NCBI RefSeq assembly: GCF_002355595.1
Contig: NZ_AP017422.1
Coordinates: 5,026,823 to 5,090,822 of the forward strand
Source: Filimonas lacunae
GTDB lineage: Bacteria > Bacteroidota > Bacteroidia > Chitinophagales > Chitinophagaceae
DNA length: 64,000 nt
Reading direction: 5' to 3'
Numbering within the stretch: position 1 is the stretch's first letter; every line of letters begins with the position of its first letter. The translations under genes and the position numbers were made by a program. The notes under the pieces were generated by a model that did not search any database, was not told the origin of the DNA, and saw only the letters and a list, made by a program, of their open reading frames with translations. Shown one piece after another: positions 43,593-52,427 of this stretch.

Positions 43593-46043
43593 ATGCTTAA
43601 CACACCTGTAAGCAACCCTGTTAGAGGTATTGCCTTATTATGTGCATGCCTCACCCTAACAGTAACCTGTATTTTTGGCCAGTGGCCGGGTGGTGTATCC
43701 GGGTCACTTACCACCTGGTTTAAAGCCAATACCACAGGCAATATTATTATACCTAACACCACCACTAATGGGGTGTCGCAATGGAACAGTGAAAAAGGCA
43801 CGTTTTCCATTACCCAGGCCACTGCCAGCCGCCAGCCCGTTTTTACGGCCACTAACACCACAAACGGCAGTTTTAATTTTAATCCCTTTGTGCAGTTTAG
43901 CAAAACCAGTAATACGGTTTTATACAACACCTCTAATACCGACAATCTGCTGGGTAATAATGGCAGTATATTTATGGTTATTAACACCTACCGCACTATT
44001 GCCGATGGCAACCCCAGTAGTTTTACTTATAAAAATAGTGTTACCAACTCTTCCATTGCGTACCAGTTTAAACCCGGCTTTCGTATTCAAACAGGCGATG
44101 GTATTTCGGGCAGCACGGCCGATTATTATAACTGGGGCGCACCACTTCCCTCCCCTGCTCCTACCTATCCGGAAACCTCCGGTATTTTACTTACTGCTAA
44201 AGGTGTAGACAAAGCCACTACCGACAAATTTTTCAATGGCAGACGCAATGGCGATTCCATAGCCATCACACACCGTTATGATGCCCCTTACGATGGCTAT
44301 AGTTACACACCTTCTATATCATATGGTTTCTTCCTCGGCAGTGATGCCACTACTACAGGCGCACAAAACATGAGTTGTGGCATTGCCGAACTCATCACTT
44401 TTAACACCCTGCTTTCCGATGCGGATCAAAATAAAGTAGAAAGCTACCTGGCTATTAAATATGGAATTACCTTAACTAAAAAACACTCCTTCTATAATCT
44501 TAATTATGTGGCAGCTACCGGAACAGTGTTATGGGACACTACCGCTAACACGGGTTATTGGTATAACATTACCGGCATAGGTCGCGACGATGCATCGGGT
44601 CTGCAGCAAAAGCAATCACGCAGCATGCACAACAATGCACTCATTAGCCTGTACAATGGTTTTGGATATACCAGCCTGCCCACAGCAAACGCTACCAACA
44701 GCAATACGATAGCAACAGACAATTCCTTTTTATTAACGGCAGACAATGGCCTCTCTACCCAGATAACCCGCTGCTCTCCCGATAATCAATTAGTGCATAT
44801 GGCCCGTATATGGAAAGTGCAAAAAACAGGCAGCGGTATTGACTCTGTTACCATAGCAGTAAATGCTACAGATGTACCTGCTAATGCTACCCGCCTGTTG
44901 GTGAGCGCTGACAATACTTTCCCCGCTGCTGCTACAGTAAGCTATCCTTTAAAAAGCATCAGCGGACAGTTAGCTACGGCGGTGCATTTAACAGATAAAG
45001 TATATTTCACTTTCGGTACCGATACCTTGCATGTAGCAGTAACTACAGTTCAACCAGATTGCGACCATCCTAATGCCGGCTCTGTCAGCGCCGGAGTAAC
45101 AGGTGGCGTAACGCCTTATACCTATTTGTGGACGCCTTCTGCTGCCACCACAGCCAGCATTACTAATTTATCCGGAGACACTTACACATTGGCTGTTACC
45201 CACGCAGGCTGTACTTACACCACCAGCGCCACCATACAGGCTGTAGAAGCCGCCACTACGCCACAGGTAGACGATCAATCTGTATGCCCTAATCAAACAG
45301 CCACCTTCACCGTAAAGAACCCGGCTACCGGCGCTACCTATGCCTGGTATACCAGCAACACCGGCGGCACGCCACTCAGTAACACAGCACCCGGCACCAG
45401 CTATAGCACCGGCGCATTATCAGCCAGCGCCACCTATTATGTGGAAGCTATCAGCGCCACAGGTTGCAAAAGCACACCCCGCACTGCTGTTTCCGCTACG
45501 GTATTAACTGTGCTGGCACAGCCGGTGGTAACTGTTACCACTACTACACTCAACAGCATCACTTTCAGCTGGGCACCGGTAACAGGCGCTACAGGCTACC
45601 AGGTATCTGTAAACAATAGCACATATCAAACACCTAACGATCCTTCGGGCCTGTCACATACGGTTACCGACCTCACGCCTATGACGGAAGCCAGCATACG
45701 GGTAATAGCCCTGGGCGTTCAAACCTGCCAGAACAGTGCAGCAGGTGCAGCAACAGGCAAAACCTTATCAGCCGAAGTGTATATACCCAATGTGTTTACA
45801 CCTAATGCAGATGGAAAGAATGATGTGTTTAAAGTATACAGCAACATTATCAGAAGCATGCAGCTGAAAGTATTTAACCAATGGGGCGAACTGATTTTTT
45901 CCAGCAGCGATAGCAACGCGGCATGGGATGGAACCTACAAAGGCAAGCCGCAACCGGTAGGCATTTATGTGTATGCCATCAAAATAACATTAACCAACGG
46001 CAACCAGGTAATACGAAAAGGAGACATTAACCTGCTTCGTTAA
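43593..46043 (+). CDS. T9SS-secreted protein with gliding-motility C-terminal domain
   Basis: An 816-residue extracellular protein. The signal peptide ends near CIFGQ. A concanavalin/LamG-like domain (about 25-260) ends in SYLAIKYGITL, a motif found in Bacteroidota surface proteins. A second domain follows with GIGRDDASGLQQKQS. Two Ig-like repeats come next (about 480-680; TPYTYLWTPSAATT and ATYAWYTSNTGG), then a fibronectin-III-like domain (about 645-730). The C-terminal type B sorting domain reads PNVFTPNADGKNDVFKVY and ends in GDINLLR. The ATG at 43593 gives a proper signal peptide; the open frame extends further upstream. No glycan-cleaving residues are recognised, so adhesion or polymer binding is most likely. 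Confidence 0.88.
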   Translation: MLNTPVSNPVRGIALLCACLTLTVTCIFGQWPGGVSGSLTTWFKANTTGNIIIPNTTTNGVSQWNSEKGTFSITQATASRQPVFTATNTTNGSFNFNPFVQFSKTSNTVLYNTSNTDNLLGNNGSIFMVINTYRTIADGNPSSFTYKNSVTNSSIAYQFKPGFRIQTGDGISGSTADYYNWGAPLPSPAPTYPETSGILLTAKGVDKATTDKFFNGRRNGDSIAITHRYDAPYDGYSYTPSISYGFFLGSDATTTGAQNMSCGIAELITFNTLLSDADQNKVESYLAIKYGITLTKKHSFYNLNYVAATGTVLWDTTANTGYWYNITGIGRDDASGLQQKQSRSMHNNALISLYNGFGYTSLPTANATNSNTIATDNSFLLTADNGLSTQITRCSPDNQLVHMARIWKVQKTGSGIDSVTIAVNATDVPANATRLLVSADNTFPAAATVSYPLKSISGQLATAVHLTDKVYFTFGTDTLHVAVTTVQPDCDHPNAGSVSAGVTGGVTPYTYLWTPSAATTASITNLSGDTYTLAVTHAGCTYTTSATIQAVEAATTPQVDDQSVCPNQTATFTVKNPATGATYAWYTSNTGGTPLSNTAPGTSYSTGALSASATYYVEAISATGCKSTPRTAVSATVLTVLAQPVVTVTTTTLNSITFSWAPVTGATGYQVSVNNSTYQTPNDPSGLSHTVTDLTPMTEASIRVIALGVQTCQNSAAGAATGKTLSAEVYIPNVFTPNADGKNDVFKVYSNIIRSMQLKVFNQWGELIFSSSDSNAAWDGTYKGKPQPVGIYVYAIKITLTNGNQVIRKGDINLLR

Positions 46044-46079
46044 TTCAAGTTCATCCAATAAAATCCCCCCAAATACAAA

Positions 46080-46122
46080 GGCCGCTATTGCAGGAAGTTT
46101 CCTGTATATAGCGGCCCTTTGC
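46080..46122 (+). terminator. Terminator after the T9SS-secreted gene
   Basis: GGCCGCTAT pairs with ATAGCGGCC and the stem extends inward through AGGAA/TTCCT. CTTTGCTTT follows. It is 36 bases past the stop. Confidence 0.65.
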
Positions 46123-46139
46123 TTTCCAGGCGGAATAGC

Positions 46140-46607
46140 TTAGTATATAAATTTCCTTGTGCTAAATCCTTCACCTACCCAGCCATTGTTAATAGTTTCC
46201 TCTACAATGGGAGCCAGGGCTTTATCCTGTAAGGCTTCACGCACCAGGTCGTTCACGGTAATTACTGTTTTAAATTCAAAATCGTCAAACACCGGCAGGT
46301 AGCGGGCTTTATAGGCATTCATCAGCATCATGCAATATTCGGCATCGTCATTACTGCTAACAACCGGCAAATCAGCAGACATCACTTCTTTAACCAGGGT
46401 TGATTGTGAATAGCGCCCCTGTAAAATCACCTTTCGTGCATAATCGCGTTCTGAAAAAATACCCACATACTTGCCCTGGTACATAACCACCAGGTAACTT
46501 AAATTTTCGCATTCCATGGCGCTTAACGCTTCCAGAACGGTGGCATTGGCGTCAATGTAATTGCTTTTCATTCCCTGCCTGGACAGGAGTTTAGATACGG
46601 TGCACAT
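46140..46607 (-). CDS. CBS-domain protein
   Basis: A 155-residue cytoplasmic protein made of a CBS pair (about 10-65 and 75-130): VLEALSAMECENLSYLVVM with GIFSERDYARKVI, then MSADLPVVSSNDDAEYCMML with LPVFDDFEF. CBS pairs bind adenosine nucleotides and regulate partner proteins; no catalytic domain is fused. A stand-alone gene. Confidence 0.9.
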   Translation of the reverse strand: MCTVSKLLSRQGMKSNYIDANATVLEALSAMECENLSYLVVMYQGKYVGIFSERDYARKVILQGRYSQSTLVKEVMSADLPVVSSNDDAEYCMMLMNAYKARYLPVFDDFEFKTVITVNDLVREALQDKALAPIVEETINNGWVGEGFSTRKFIY

Positions 46608-46704
46608 AGCGCTTCGGTTTATGCTGGTTTTTACCAGCGATTGACAATTTGTGAAGTGGAGGATTTAATGCAAAAAGAAAGCCACAAAAAGGCCAGGCTA
46701 AGGA

Positions 46705-47751
46705 TTAATTGATTCTTACTCTGGGATCTATAATGCCATACAACAAGTCTGCCAGTAAATTTACAACAATAAAACAAGATGCTGTTACTAAAACACTGCC
46801 CATTACCACCGGAAAATCCAGTTTTTCCAGTGCATCTACCGTCATCTTGCCTATCCCGTTCCAGCCAAAAATGTATTCTACAAAAAAGGCACCTGCCAGT
46901 AGCTCGGCAAACCACCCAGTAATGGCTGTTACTACCGGATTTAAGGCATTACGCAGGGCATGCCGGGTAATTACCTGCCAACGGGTTAACCCCTTGGCAT
47001 AAGCAGTACGTATGTAATCCTGGTCCAGCACATCCAGCATGGCGCTGCGGGTAAGTTGTGCTATTACCGCCAATGGTCTGATTCCCAAAGTAATAGCCGG
47101 CAAAATCACATTGCGCAGTTGCAGGTGTTCGCCGGTAAAAGTATCAACTTCAAACAAGCTGCCGGTCATATGCAGGCCGGTATAATCAGATAACACAAAA
47201 CCGAAAATATAAGCCAGCACAATGCCCATAAAAAAAGAAGGGGCCGAAATACCCAGTATGCTGGTAAAAATGGCTGCCCCATCCCACCAGGTGTTTTGTT
47301 TTACCGCAGCCAGAATGCCCAATAATATCCCCACAATAGTAGCGATGCACATAGCTATACACGCCAGCACTATGGTTTGCGGTAATGCCTGCAGTAACAT
47401 GTCCGATACGTTCCTTTTGGTTTGGTACGACCGGCGCAGGTAGGGCAACTTCACCCCTATGCGGGTGTTACCTCCTATAAAAAAGCCTTTGAGTTGTTTA
47501 GATTGGATAGCATCAGCCGTGTAAATGCTGATGGGCGATACATCGTTTGCATATAGCAGAAACTGCTTCCAGCGGGGCTGATCTAACGCCAGCTCTTTAC
47601 GTATGTTTTGAATAGTGGCGCTGTCGCCGGTTTGGCCCAGCACCAGGCGGGCAGGATCGCCAAAGCCCTGAAACAGCACAAACACCAGCATCACTACTCC
47701 TACCAGTACCAGCAAGCCATATATACTTTTGCGTAGGAGTAGCTGAAGCAT
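46705..47751 (-). CDS. ABC transporter permease, DppB/OppB type
   Basis: A 348-residue inner-membrane permease with six predicted helices and the binding-protein-dependent transport motif (GIRPLAVIAQLTRSAMLDVL with the EAA-loop region AYAKGLTRWQVITRHALRN). The N-terminal GLLVLVGVVMLVFVLFQGFG, then GDPARLVLGQ, is typical of DppB. The usual DppC permease and DppD/F ATPases are absent; the gene instead follows the DoxX-family gene by 11 bases. It may work with subunits encoded elsewhere. Confidence 0.9.
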   Translation of the reverse strand: MLQLLLRKSIYGLLVLVGVVMLVFVLFQGFGDPARLVLGQTGDSATIQNIRKELALDQPRWKQFLLYANDVSPISIYTADAIQSKQLKGFFIGGNTRIGVKLPYLRRSYQTKRNVSDMLLQALPQTIVLACIAMCIATIVGILLGILAAVKQNTWWDGAAIFTSILGISAPSFFMGIVLAYIFGFVLSDYTGLHMTGSLFEVDTFTGEHLQLRNVILPAITLGIRPLAVIAQLTRSAMLDVLDQDYIRTAYAKGLTRWQVITRHALRNALNPVVTAITGWFAELLAGAFFVEYIFGWNGIGKMTVDALEKLDFPVVMGSVLVTASCFIVVNLLADLLYGIIDPRVRIN

Positions 47752-47762
47752 GTGTTGTTATT

Positions 47763-48872
47763 TTAGAGGTGTGTTTTCCGCATACTCTCCAGGAAAGAAT
47801 TGCCGCTCTTATAGCTCTTCTTGTCCAGGATATCCGCCCGCTTCATTAAAAAGAAGGTAGGTACTACCCTGGCGGCGGTTTTTAATACGGTGGCATCCAA
47901 ACCTACTATAGTTACCTTGTTCTTGTCAAACAGTTTGGCAGCAGCATCCGGTAAAGGCGTAGCCACAATCACCGGCATATTCCAGGTTCTGGCTTCGGCC
48001 AGCAACTGATCAAACACTACAGAAGCCTTACCCCAGTTATCAAAATTTTGCGCCATTACCAGCACATAAGGCACCGGTTGCTGTAAAATAGCGTTGGTAG
48101 TATCCGTACCAGATTCACTGGAAAGTTTAAAGTCTTCAATCGGGGCCACTGCGTTGCCTTTTCTAATCAGCTTATCGTACCTGTCTACATATTCATAAGT
48201 AGAGTCCAGGTCGGCAGGTATATTGTTGGCATCAAACTCTACCTCCTTGCCTGCTTTCTTATAACGGAAAGTAATAGCAAAACTGTCGATCACCGCACCC
48301 GCTGGCACTTCCATTTGTTTCACCAGGTTATTACCTTTTTTATAAGGCAAACAGTCCACAATAGGCAGGTATTGCAACACATACCACTGTAAACCACCGG
48401 TAGCCACCACAGTAAGCACCAGTCCGGCTAAAGCCGAAGAAGAAGGCAGCGTACCAATAGCCTTTTGCTTAAACACCAGCACCAGAATCAGCACCAGCAG
48501 AAAAATATCTTTCATAAAAGATTGCAATGGCGATAACGGTAAACAGTCGCCAAAACAACCACAGGTTTTTATTTTGCCCGATAACAAAGCATATCCGGTA
48601 AGGAAGGTGAAAAAGATAATCAGCAGCAGCAACAACCAGGTAAACAGGCGTATGCGCCAGCCTATAATAATAGCCACACCAGCCAGCACCTCAAACACGT
48701 TCATTACAATAGAGAAGAAAAGGGTGTAGTTATGAAAAGCATCCCAGCCCCACACTTCAAAAAACTCCTGCATTTTATAACTCAATCCTAATGGATCGTT
48801 GGCTTTAATTAAGCCGGAGAAGATAAACAACAATCCTACTATCCAACGTATAATAGTCAATACAACTTTCAT
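47763..48872 (-). CDS. DoxX/MauE-like membrane protein with thioredoxin-like C-terminal domain
   Basis: A 369-residue protein of the BT_3928-like family. The N-terminal DoxX/MauE domain (about 1-130) has four helices, RWIVGLLFIFSGLIKANDPLG and the cysteine motif KTCGCFGDCLPL. A further helix (about 145-165) leads to an extracytoplasmic region with YKKGNNLVKQMEVPAGAVID and a thioredoxin-like C-terminal domain (about 255-365) that lacks CxxC, having MAQNFDNW at that place. MauE-type proteins pass reducing power across the membrane; a redox role is inferred. It is 27 bases downstream of the DUF1599 gene. Confidence 0.82.
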   Translation of the reverse strand: MKVVLTIIRWIVGLLFIFSGLIKANDPLGLSYKMQEFFEVWGWDAFHNYTLFFSIVMNVFEVLAGVAIIIGWRIRLFTWLLLLLIIFFTFLTGYALLSGKIKTCGCFGDCLPLSPLQSFMKDIFLLVLILVLVFKQKAIGTLPSSSALAGLVLTVVATGGLQWYVLQYLPIVDCLPYKKGNNLVKQMEVPAGAVIDSFAITFRYKKAGKEVEFDANNIPADLDSTYEYVDRYDKLIRKGNAVAPIEDFKLSSESGTDTTNAILQQPVPYVLVMAQNFDNWGKASVVFDQLLAEARTWNMPVIVATPLPDAAAKLFDKNKVTIVGLDATVLKTAARVVPTFFLMKRADILDKKSYKSGNSFLESMRKTHL

Positions 48873-48899
48873 TATGCTACAATTGATTAAGGGTATCGG

Positions 48900-49451
48900 T
48901 TAAATTAAGTTATTTTTCTCATACGACAGAATTAATGCAAACACGGCATAATTAATAATGTCGATATAGTTAGCGTCAATGCCTTCACTGATCAGCGTTT
49001 TGCCGTCATTAGCCAGTATCTGTTTAATGCGCAGCAGTTTCACCAATATCAGGTCGGCAAAACTTTCCTGGCTCATACTACGCCATGCTTCTCCGTAATC
49101 GTGATTTTTATTCAGCATGGTGTTTTTAGCCACCACTATCTGTTCTTTGTACCAGGCTGCGGCTGTTTCAGCAGGTACGTCTTCTACTGCGGGATTGTTC
49201 AGCTGTAACTGAATCAACCCTATTACACCGTAATTGATAATGCCTTTGAATTCAGAAGAGATATCATCCGCTACTTTCTGCTGCTTTTTCTCCTGTATGG
49301 TGCGAATGCGCAAAGCTTTAATAAAAATCTGGTCTACTACAGAAATGGTACGCAATACCCGCCACGAGGTGCCATAGTCTTTCGTCTTTTTCACAAAAAT
49401 ATCCATGCCTGCTTCCACTATTTCATCGTACTGCGTGCTGGTATCAGCCAT
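48900..49451 (-). CDS. DUF1599 protein with duplicated domain
   Basis: A 183-residue cytoplasmic protein consisting of two copies of the DUF1599 unit: KKTKDYGTSWRVLRTISVV with FIKALRIRTIQEKK, and LNKNHDYGEAWRSMSQESFA with LVKLLRIKQILAND. Both copies end in a DIINYAVFAL-like helix (GIINYGVIGLIQ and DIINYAVFALIL). The fold resembles all-alpha NTP-pyrophosphatases, but the catalytic acidic residues are not clearly retained and the function is unknown. It is divergent from folP, a common pairing in this phylum. Confidence 0.88.
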   Translation of the reverse strand: MADTSTQYDEIVEAGMDIFVKKTKDYGTSWRVLRTISVVDQIFIKALRIRTIQEKKQQKVADDISSEFKGIINYGVIGLIQLQLNNPAVEDVPAETAAAWYKEQIVVAKNTMLNKNHDYGEAWRSMSQESFADLILVKLLRIKQILANDGKTLISEGIDANYIDIINYAVFALILSYEKNNLI

Positions 49452-49485
49452 AATCGGTTGCTTTTGATGTGGTTTGTAAGAAGCC

Positions 49486-49493
49486 CAAAAATA
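49486..49493 (-). promoter_or_regulatory. Predicted -7 promoter element of the DUF1599 gene
   Basis: On the minus strand this reads TATTTTTG, an exact consensus match, 34 bases before the DUF1599 start. Confidence 0.5.
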
Positions 49494-49515
49494 AGCGTTT
49501 ATCCTACAATGTGTT

Positions 49516-49523
49516 TACTTTTG
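49516..49523 (+). promoter_or_regulatory. Predicted -7 element directly before folP (TACTTTTG)
   Basis: An exact TAnnTTTG match followed by CAC and then the ATG at 49527. The transcript would begin at the start codon. Confidence 0.5.
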
Positions 49524-49526
49524 CAC

Positions 49527-50369
49527 ATGGTACAACGAAAAAGCAGTGCATATACACTCAATTGTAATGGCCGTTTATTAGCGCTTACCCGCCCGGTTGT
49601 TATGGGCATTATCAACACCACTCCCGATTCGTTTTACAGCGATAGCAGAAAGCAAAATATAGATACCGCCCTGGCACAGGCCGAACAGATGCTGGCGGAT
49701 GGAGCTACTATATTAGACCTGGGCGGACAAAGCACCGGCCCCGGTAAACCACAGGTAGATGCCGCCACAGAAGCTGCCCGTGTAGTACCCGTAATTGCTG
49801 CCATACACCAGCGTTTTCCGGAAGCCTTTATTTCAGTAGATACTTATTTTGCCCAGGTTGCCAGGGAAAGCGCCGAAGCAGGTGCCTGCATTATTAATGA
49901 TGTAAGCGGCGGCACGCTCGACATGGCTATGCTGGATACGGTAGCCGGCCTGAAACTGCCTTATGTGTGCATGCATATGAAAGGCACCACCGAAACCATG
50001 CAACAGTTTGCCCATTACGAAAACGTGACCCGCGAAGTATTGGATTTTTTTATAGAACGGCTGGAAGCCTGCAGGCAGGCAGGTATTCATGACGTGATCA
50101 TCGACCCTGGCTTTGGCTTTGCCAAAACCATAGCCCATAATTTTCAGCTGTTAAAAGAGATGCATTTGTTGCAAATACTGGAAAAACCTGTTTTGCTGGG
50201 TATCTCCCGCAAATCTACCATTTACAAAACCCTGCATATTACACCCGAAGAAGCTTTAAACGGCACCACCGTTTTACATACCGTGGGGCTGCAAAACGGT
50301 GCGGTTATTTTACGGGCACACGATGTGAAAGAAGCCATGCAGGCAATACAACTGATGCAACACCTGTAA
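49527..50369 (+). CDS. folP: Dihydropteroate synthase
   Basis: Joins p-aminobenzoate to the pterin pyrophosphate in folate synthesis; TIM barrel, 280 residues. Motifs are VMGIINTTPDSFYSDSRKQN, ILDLGGQSTGPGK, IINDVSGG, IIDPGFGFAKT and GISRKSTIYKTL. The frame is open from 49458, but the ATG at 49527 just after the -7 element is the better start. It ends 7 bases before the convergent phosphodiesterase-like gene. Confidence 0.96.
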   Translation: MVQRKSSAYTLNCNGRLLALTRPVVMGIINTTPDSFYSDSRKQNIDTALAQAEQMLADGATILDLGGQSTGPGKPQVDAATEAARVVPVIAAIHQRFPEAFISVDTYFAQVARESAEAGACIINDVSGGTLDMAMLDTVAGLKLPYVCMHMKGTTETMQQFAHYENVTREVLDFFIERLEACRQAGIHDVIIDPGFGFAKTIAHNFQLLKEMHLLQILEKPVLLGISRKSTIYKTLHITPEEALNGTTVLHTVGLQNGAVILRAHDVKEAMQAIQLMQHL

Positions 50370-50375
50370 CCACGC

Positions 50376-51194
50376 CTACAAACCAGATACCGGTTGTTGC
50401 ATTTCGCGCGACAACAGAAATTCTTTAAGTTTAACGATCTTGTTGGTATTGATTAAGTCAACGCCGCAGGTAAGCAGGGCTTCCCATACTTTGGCATTTT
50501 CCGGCGCAGCATACAATCTTACCTTTTCATCGTTGCGGTGCGCTATCTGTATAAAACGGCACAGCCTGGCGCGTTGTCCGGCTGGTAAATCACCCTTGCC
50601 CGACCACGAAAGCAGGCGTTTGTATTTACAGCTGGCAGTAACAGTAGTTTGTGCTATTACCGAATCGCGGGTAAGCTTTTTTAAATCTTCATCAATAAAG
50701 GCACGACGGCTGGTTTGCGCCAGCAGGGTGTTATAAGGTCTGTGACCGCTTATTACCACCGTTACCTTGCGCTTGGTAACCACCCCATCTTCGTAGCTGG
50801 TGATAATAGATTTGTATTTTTCCAGCAGCACCTCCAGTACACGGTAAGTTCTTTCTGCGTTGGATTTAATATCTATCAGTAAAGTGATCGGATGATCGGG
50901 TAATTCCTTACCATCTTTATAGCTTCCGGTTAACAATGGTTCCAGGTATAAACGCTCCAATGTCTGCTTCTTTCTCAGGCAGGGTAACAGATGTGCCACC
51001 ACCAGGTTCTCGCCCCGCAAATACACATCCGCTTCTACATACGTGTAGCCATTAGACAATGCATCATATAAAGGATTTTTACGCCAGTAGTCGTTGTGTG
51101 AAAAAGCATTGTCCAGTGTTACCACCTGCGCATTCAGTTGATAGAATACACAAAGTAACAGGCACAGGGGTATTGCACGCTTCAGGGATAACAT
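50376..51194 (-). CDS. PI-PLC/glycerophosphodiester-phosphodiesterase-like secreted protein
   Basis: A 272-residue exported protein with a signal peptide ending YQLNAQ. The start of the TIM-barrel-like fold shows NAFSHNDYWRKNPLYDALSN and YVEADVYLRGENLVVAH, in which the His and acidic residues match the phosphatidylinositol phospholipase C / GDPD superfamily. TLLIDIKSNA supplies a further acidic strand. It resembles the group that includes AIM6-type proteins. The substrate is not known. Confidence 0.8.
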   Translation of the reverse strand: MLSLKRAIPLCLLLCVFYQLNAQVVTLDNAFSHNDYWRKNPLYDALSNGYTYVEADVYLRGENLVVAHLLPCLRKKQTLERLYLEPLLTGSYKDGKELPDHPITLLIDIKSNAERTYRVLEVLLEKYKSIITSYEDGVVTKRKVTVVISGHRPYNTLLAQTSRRAFIDEDLKKLTRDSVIAQTTVTASCKYKRLLSWSGKGDLPAGQRARLCRFIQIAHRNDEKVRLYAAPENAKVWEALLTCGVDLINTNKIVKLKEFLLSREMQQPVSGL

Positions 51195-51416
51195 GGGGGA
51201 TTATTTGGATTTGGTATTGTAAAATAAGCTTTCCCCTGTTTCCTTGTTGTTATGAAAGTATAAAATCTACATTAAATTCTTTATACAAACAGGATATTGC
51301 TATACTCTAAAAATAAAGTATTACCAGTCACGCTGTTGTCCCGTAAACTGGGGGCATCTACCGGCGGCGGCACTTTCTGAAACTGTTCCCCTGCAAGCGT
51401 TTGCGGTACCAGCAAC

Positions 51417-51446
51417 AAAAAAGGAGCTGCATTGCTGCAACTCCCT
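51417..51446 (-). terminator. Terminator of the FKBP gene
   Basis: On the minus strand GGAGTTGCA pairs with TGCAGCTCC (one G-U pair) around a GCAA tetraloop, followed by six Ts. It lies 24 bases after the stop. Confidence 0.85.
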
Positions 51447-51469
51447 TTTTTATACGGATAAAGCTTATA

Positions 51470-52426
51470 CTAGTGATGAGCGCCATGTGGTGCACCACCT
51501 GGAACAGCGCCGTGTGGTGGCATGCCAGGCATAGCAGGGCCAGCTGCTGGCGGAGGAGGTGTAGTAACGTCCAGTACTTCTACTTCAAACACCAGGTTAG
51601 AAGAAGGAGGGATAGCACCCATGCCCTGTGGACCGTAGCCCAGCATAGAAGGAACATAGATTTTACCTTTACCGCCTTTACCAAAGTAAGGTAAAGCTTC
51701 GTCCCAGCCTTTAATCACCTGACCAACACCTACAACCAGTTTAAACGGATCGGTGTGGTGCATAGAAGTGTCCATGTTGGTATCGAATACTTTGTCGTTA
51801 GACATTAAAGTACCTTTATACATAATAGAAGCCTGTTTGCCGGAATCAGCTTTTAAAGCAGCATCACCAGGAACAGTGATTTCTACAAACGCACCGGATT
51901 TGGTCTTTTGCGCTTTGATGCCTTTTTTAGTCAGGTAGTCTTCTACTGATTTTACGTCTCTTGTTTTGGCCAATTCCATTTCTTTCTTGTAATCTTCGGT
52001 AGTTTCTGCTTCAGACTTAAAGCGACCTAAGATTTTTACAGTACCATGTATCATACCACCCTTGGTAAATACATTGTTGTATTCAGGAATAGCGCCCAGT
52101 TTCTTTAAGGTATCAATGCTCAGGTTGAAAGCAATGCTGTCACCTACAGAACATTGTGGTATCACTTCCATGAAAGTGAATTTGGCACGCTGGCTGGTAT
52201 CTACCATAGCGTAACCTGGAATTTTACCGTAAGTAGTGTTTAAAACGGTGTCTTTTTCAGGTAAAGCGTAAGTGATATTGAATTTGATAAAGTCACCGCC
52301 GCCCAGCTTTTCGCCGCCTTTGCCTTTGGTGATCTTGTACAATAAGCCAGATTTAGTTTTTTCGTATTTCACCTGGCATGCAGTGAATGTAGCTGCCATG
52401 GCGGCTACAAATAGTAATTGCTTCAT
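51470..52426 (-). CDS. FKBP-type peptidyl-prolyl cis-trans isomerase lipoprotein
   Basis: A 318-residue lipoprotein (lipobox FTAC) with two FKBP-like halves. The N-terminal half (about 20-135) is degenerate. The second half (about 180-290) has SIMYKGTLMSNDKVFDTN, VVGVGQVIKGWDEALPYF and PSMLGYGPQGMGAIPPSSNL, the conserved active-site residues of FKBP. The C-terminal 30 residues are a Pro/Gly/Ala/His-rich tail ending HGAHH that could bind metal. It starts one base after the nrnA-like gene ends, so the two are co-transcribed. Confidence 0.92.
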   Translation of the reverse strand: MKQLLFVAAMAATFTACQVKYEKTKSGLLYKITKGKGGEKLGGGDFIKFNITYALPEKDTVLNTTYGKIPGYAMVDTSQRAKFTFMEVIPQCSVGDSIAFNLSIDTLKKLGAIPEYNNVFTKGGMIHGTVKILGRFKSEAETTEDYKKEMELAKTRDVKSVEDYLTKKGIKAQKTKSGAFVEITVPGDAALKADSGKQASIMYKGTLMSNDKVFDTNMDTSMHHTDPFKLVVGVGQVIKGWDEALPYFGKGGKGKIYVPSMLGYGPQGMGAIPPSSNLVFEVEVLDVTTPPPPAAGPAMPGMPPHGAVPGGAPHGAHH

Positions 52427-52427
52427 G

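Noticed and set aside
43675-44208. 177-codon Pro/Leu-rich frame inside the T9SS-secreted gene
   Set aside because: Alternative frame of a Thr/Asn-rich coding region; composition is an artefact.
45061-45500. Possible DNA tandem repeat in the T9SS-secreted gene
   Set aside because: The Ig-like units are similar only at protein level; no direct DNA repeat was seen.
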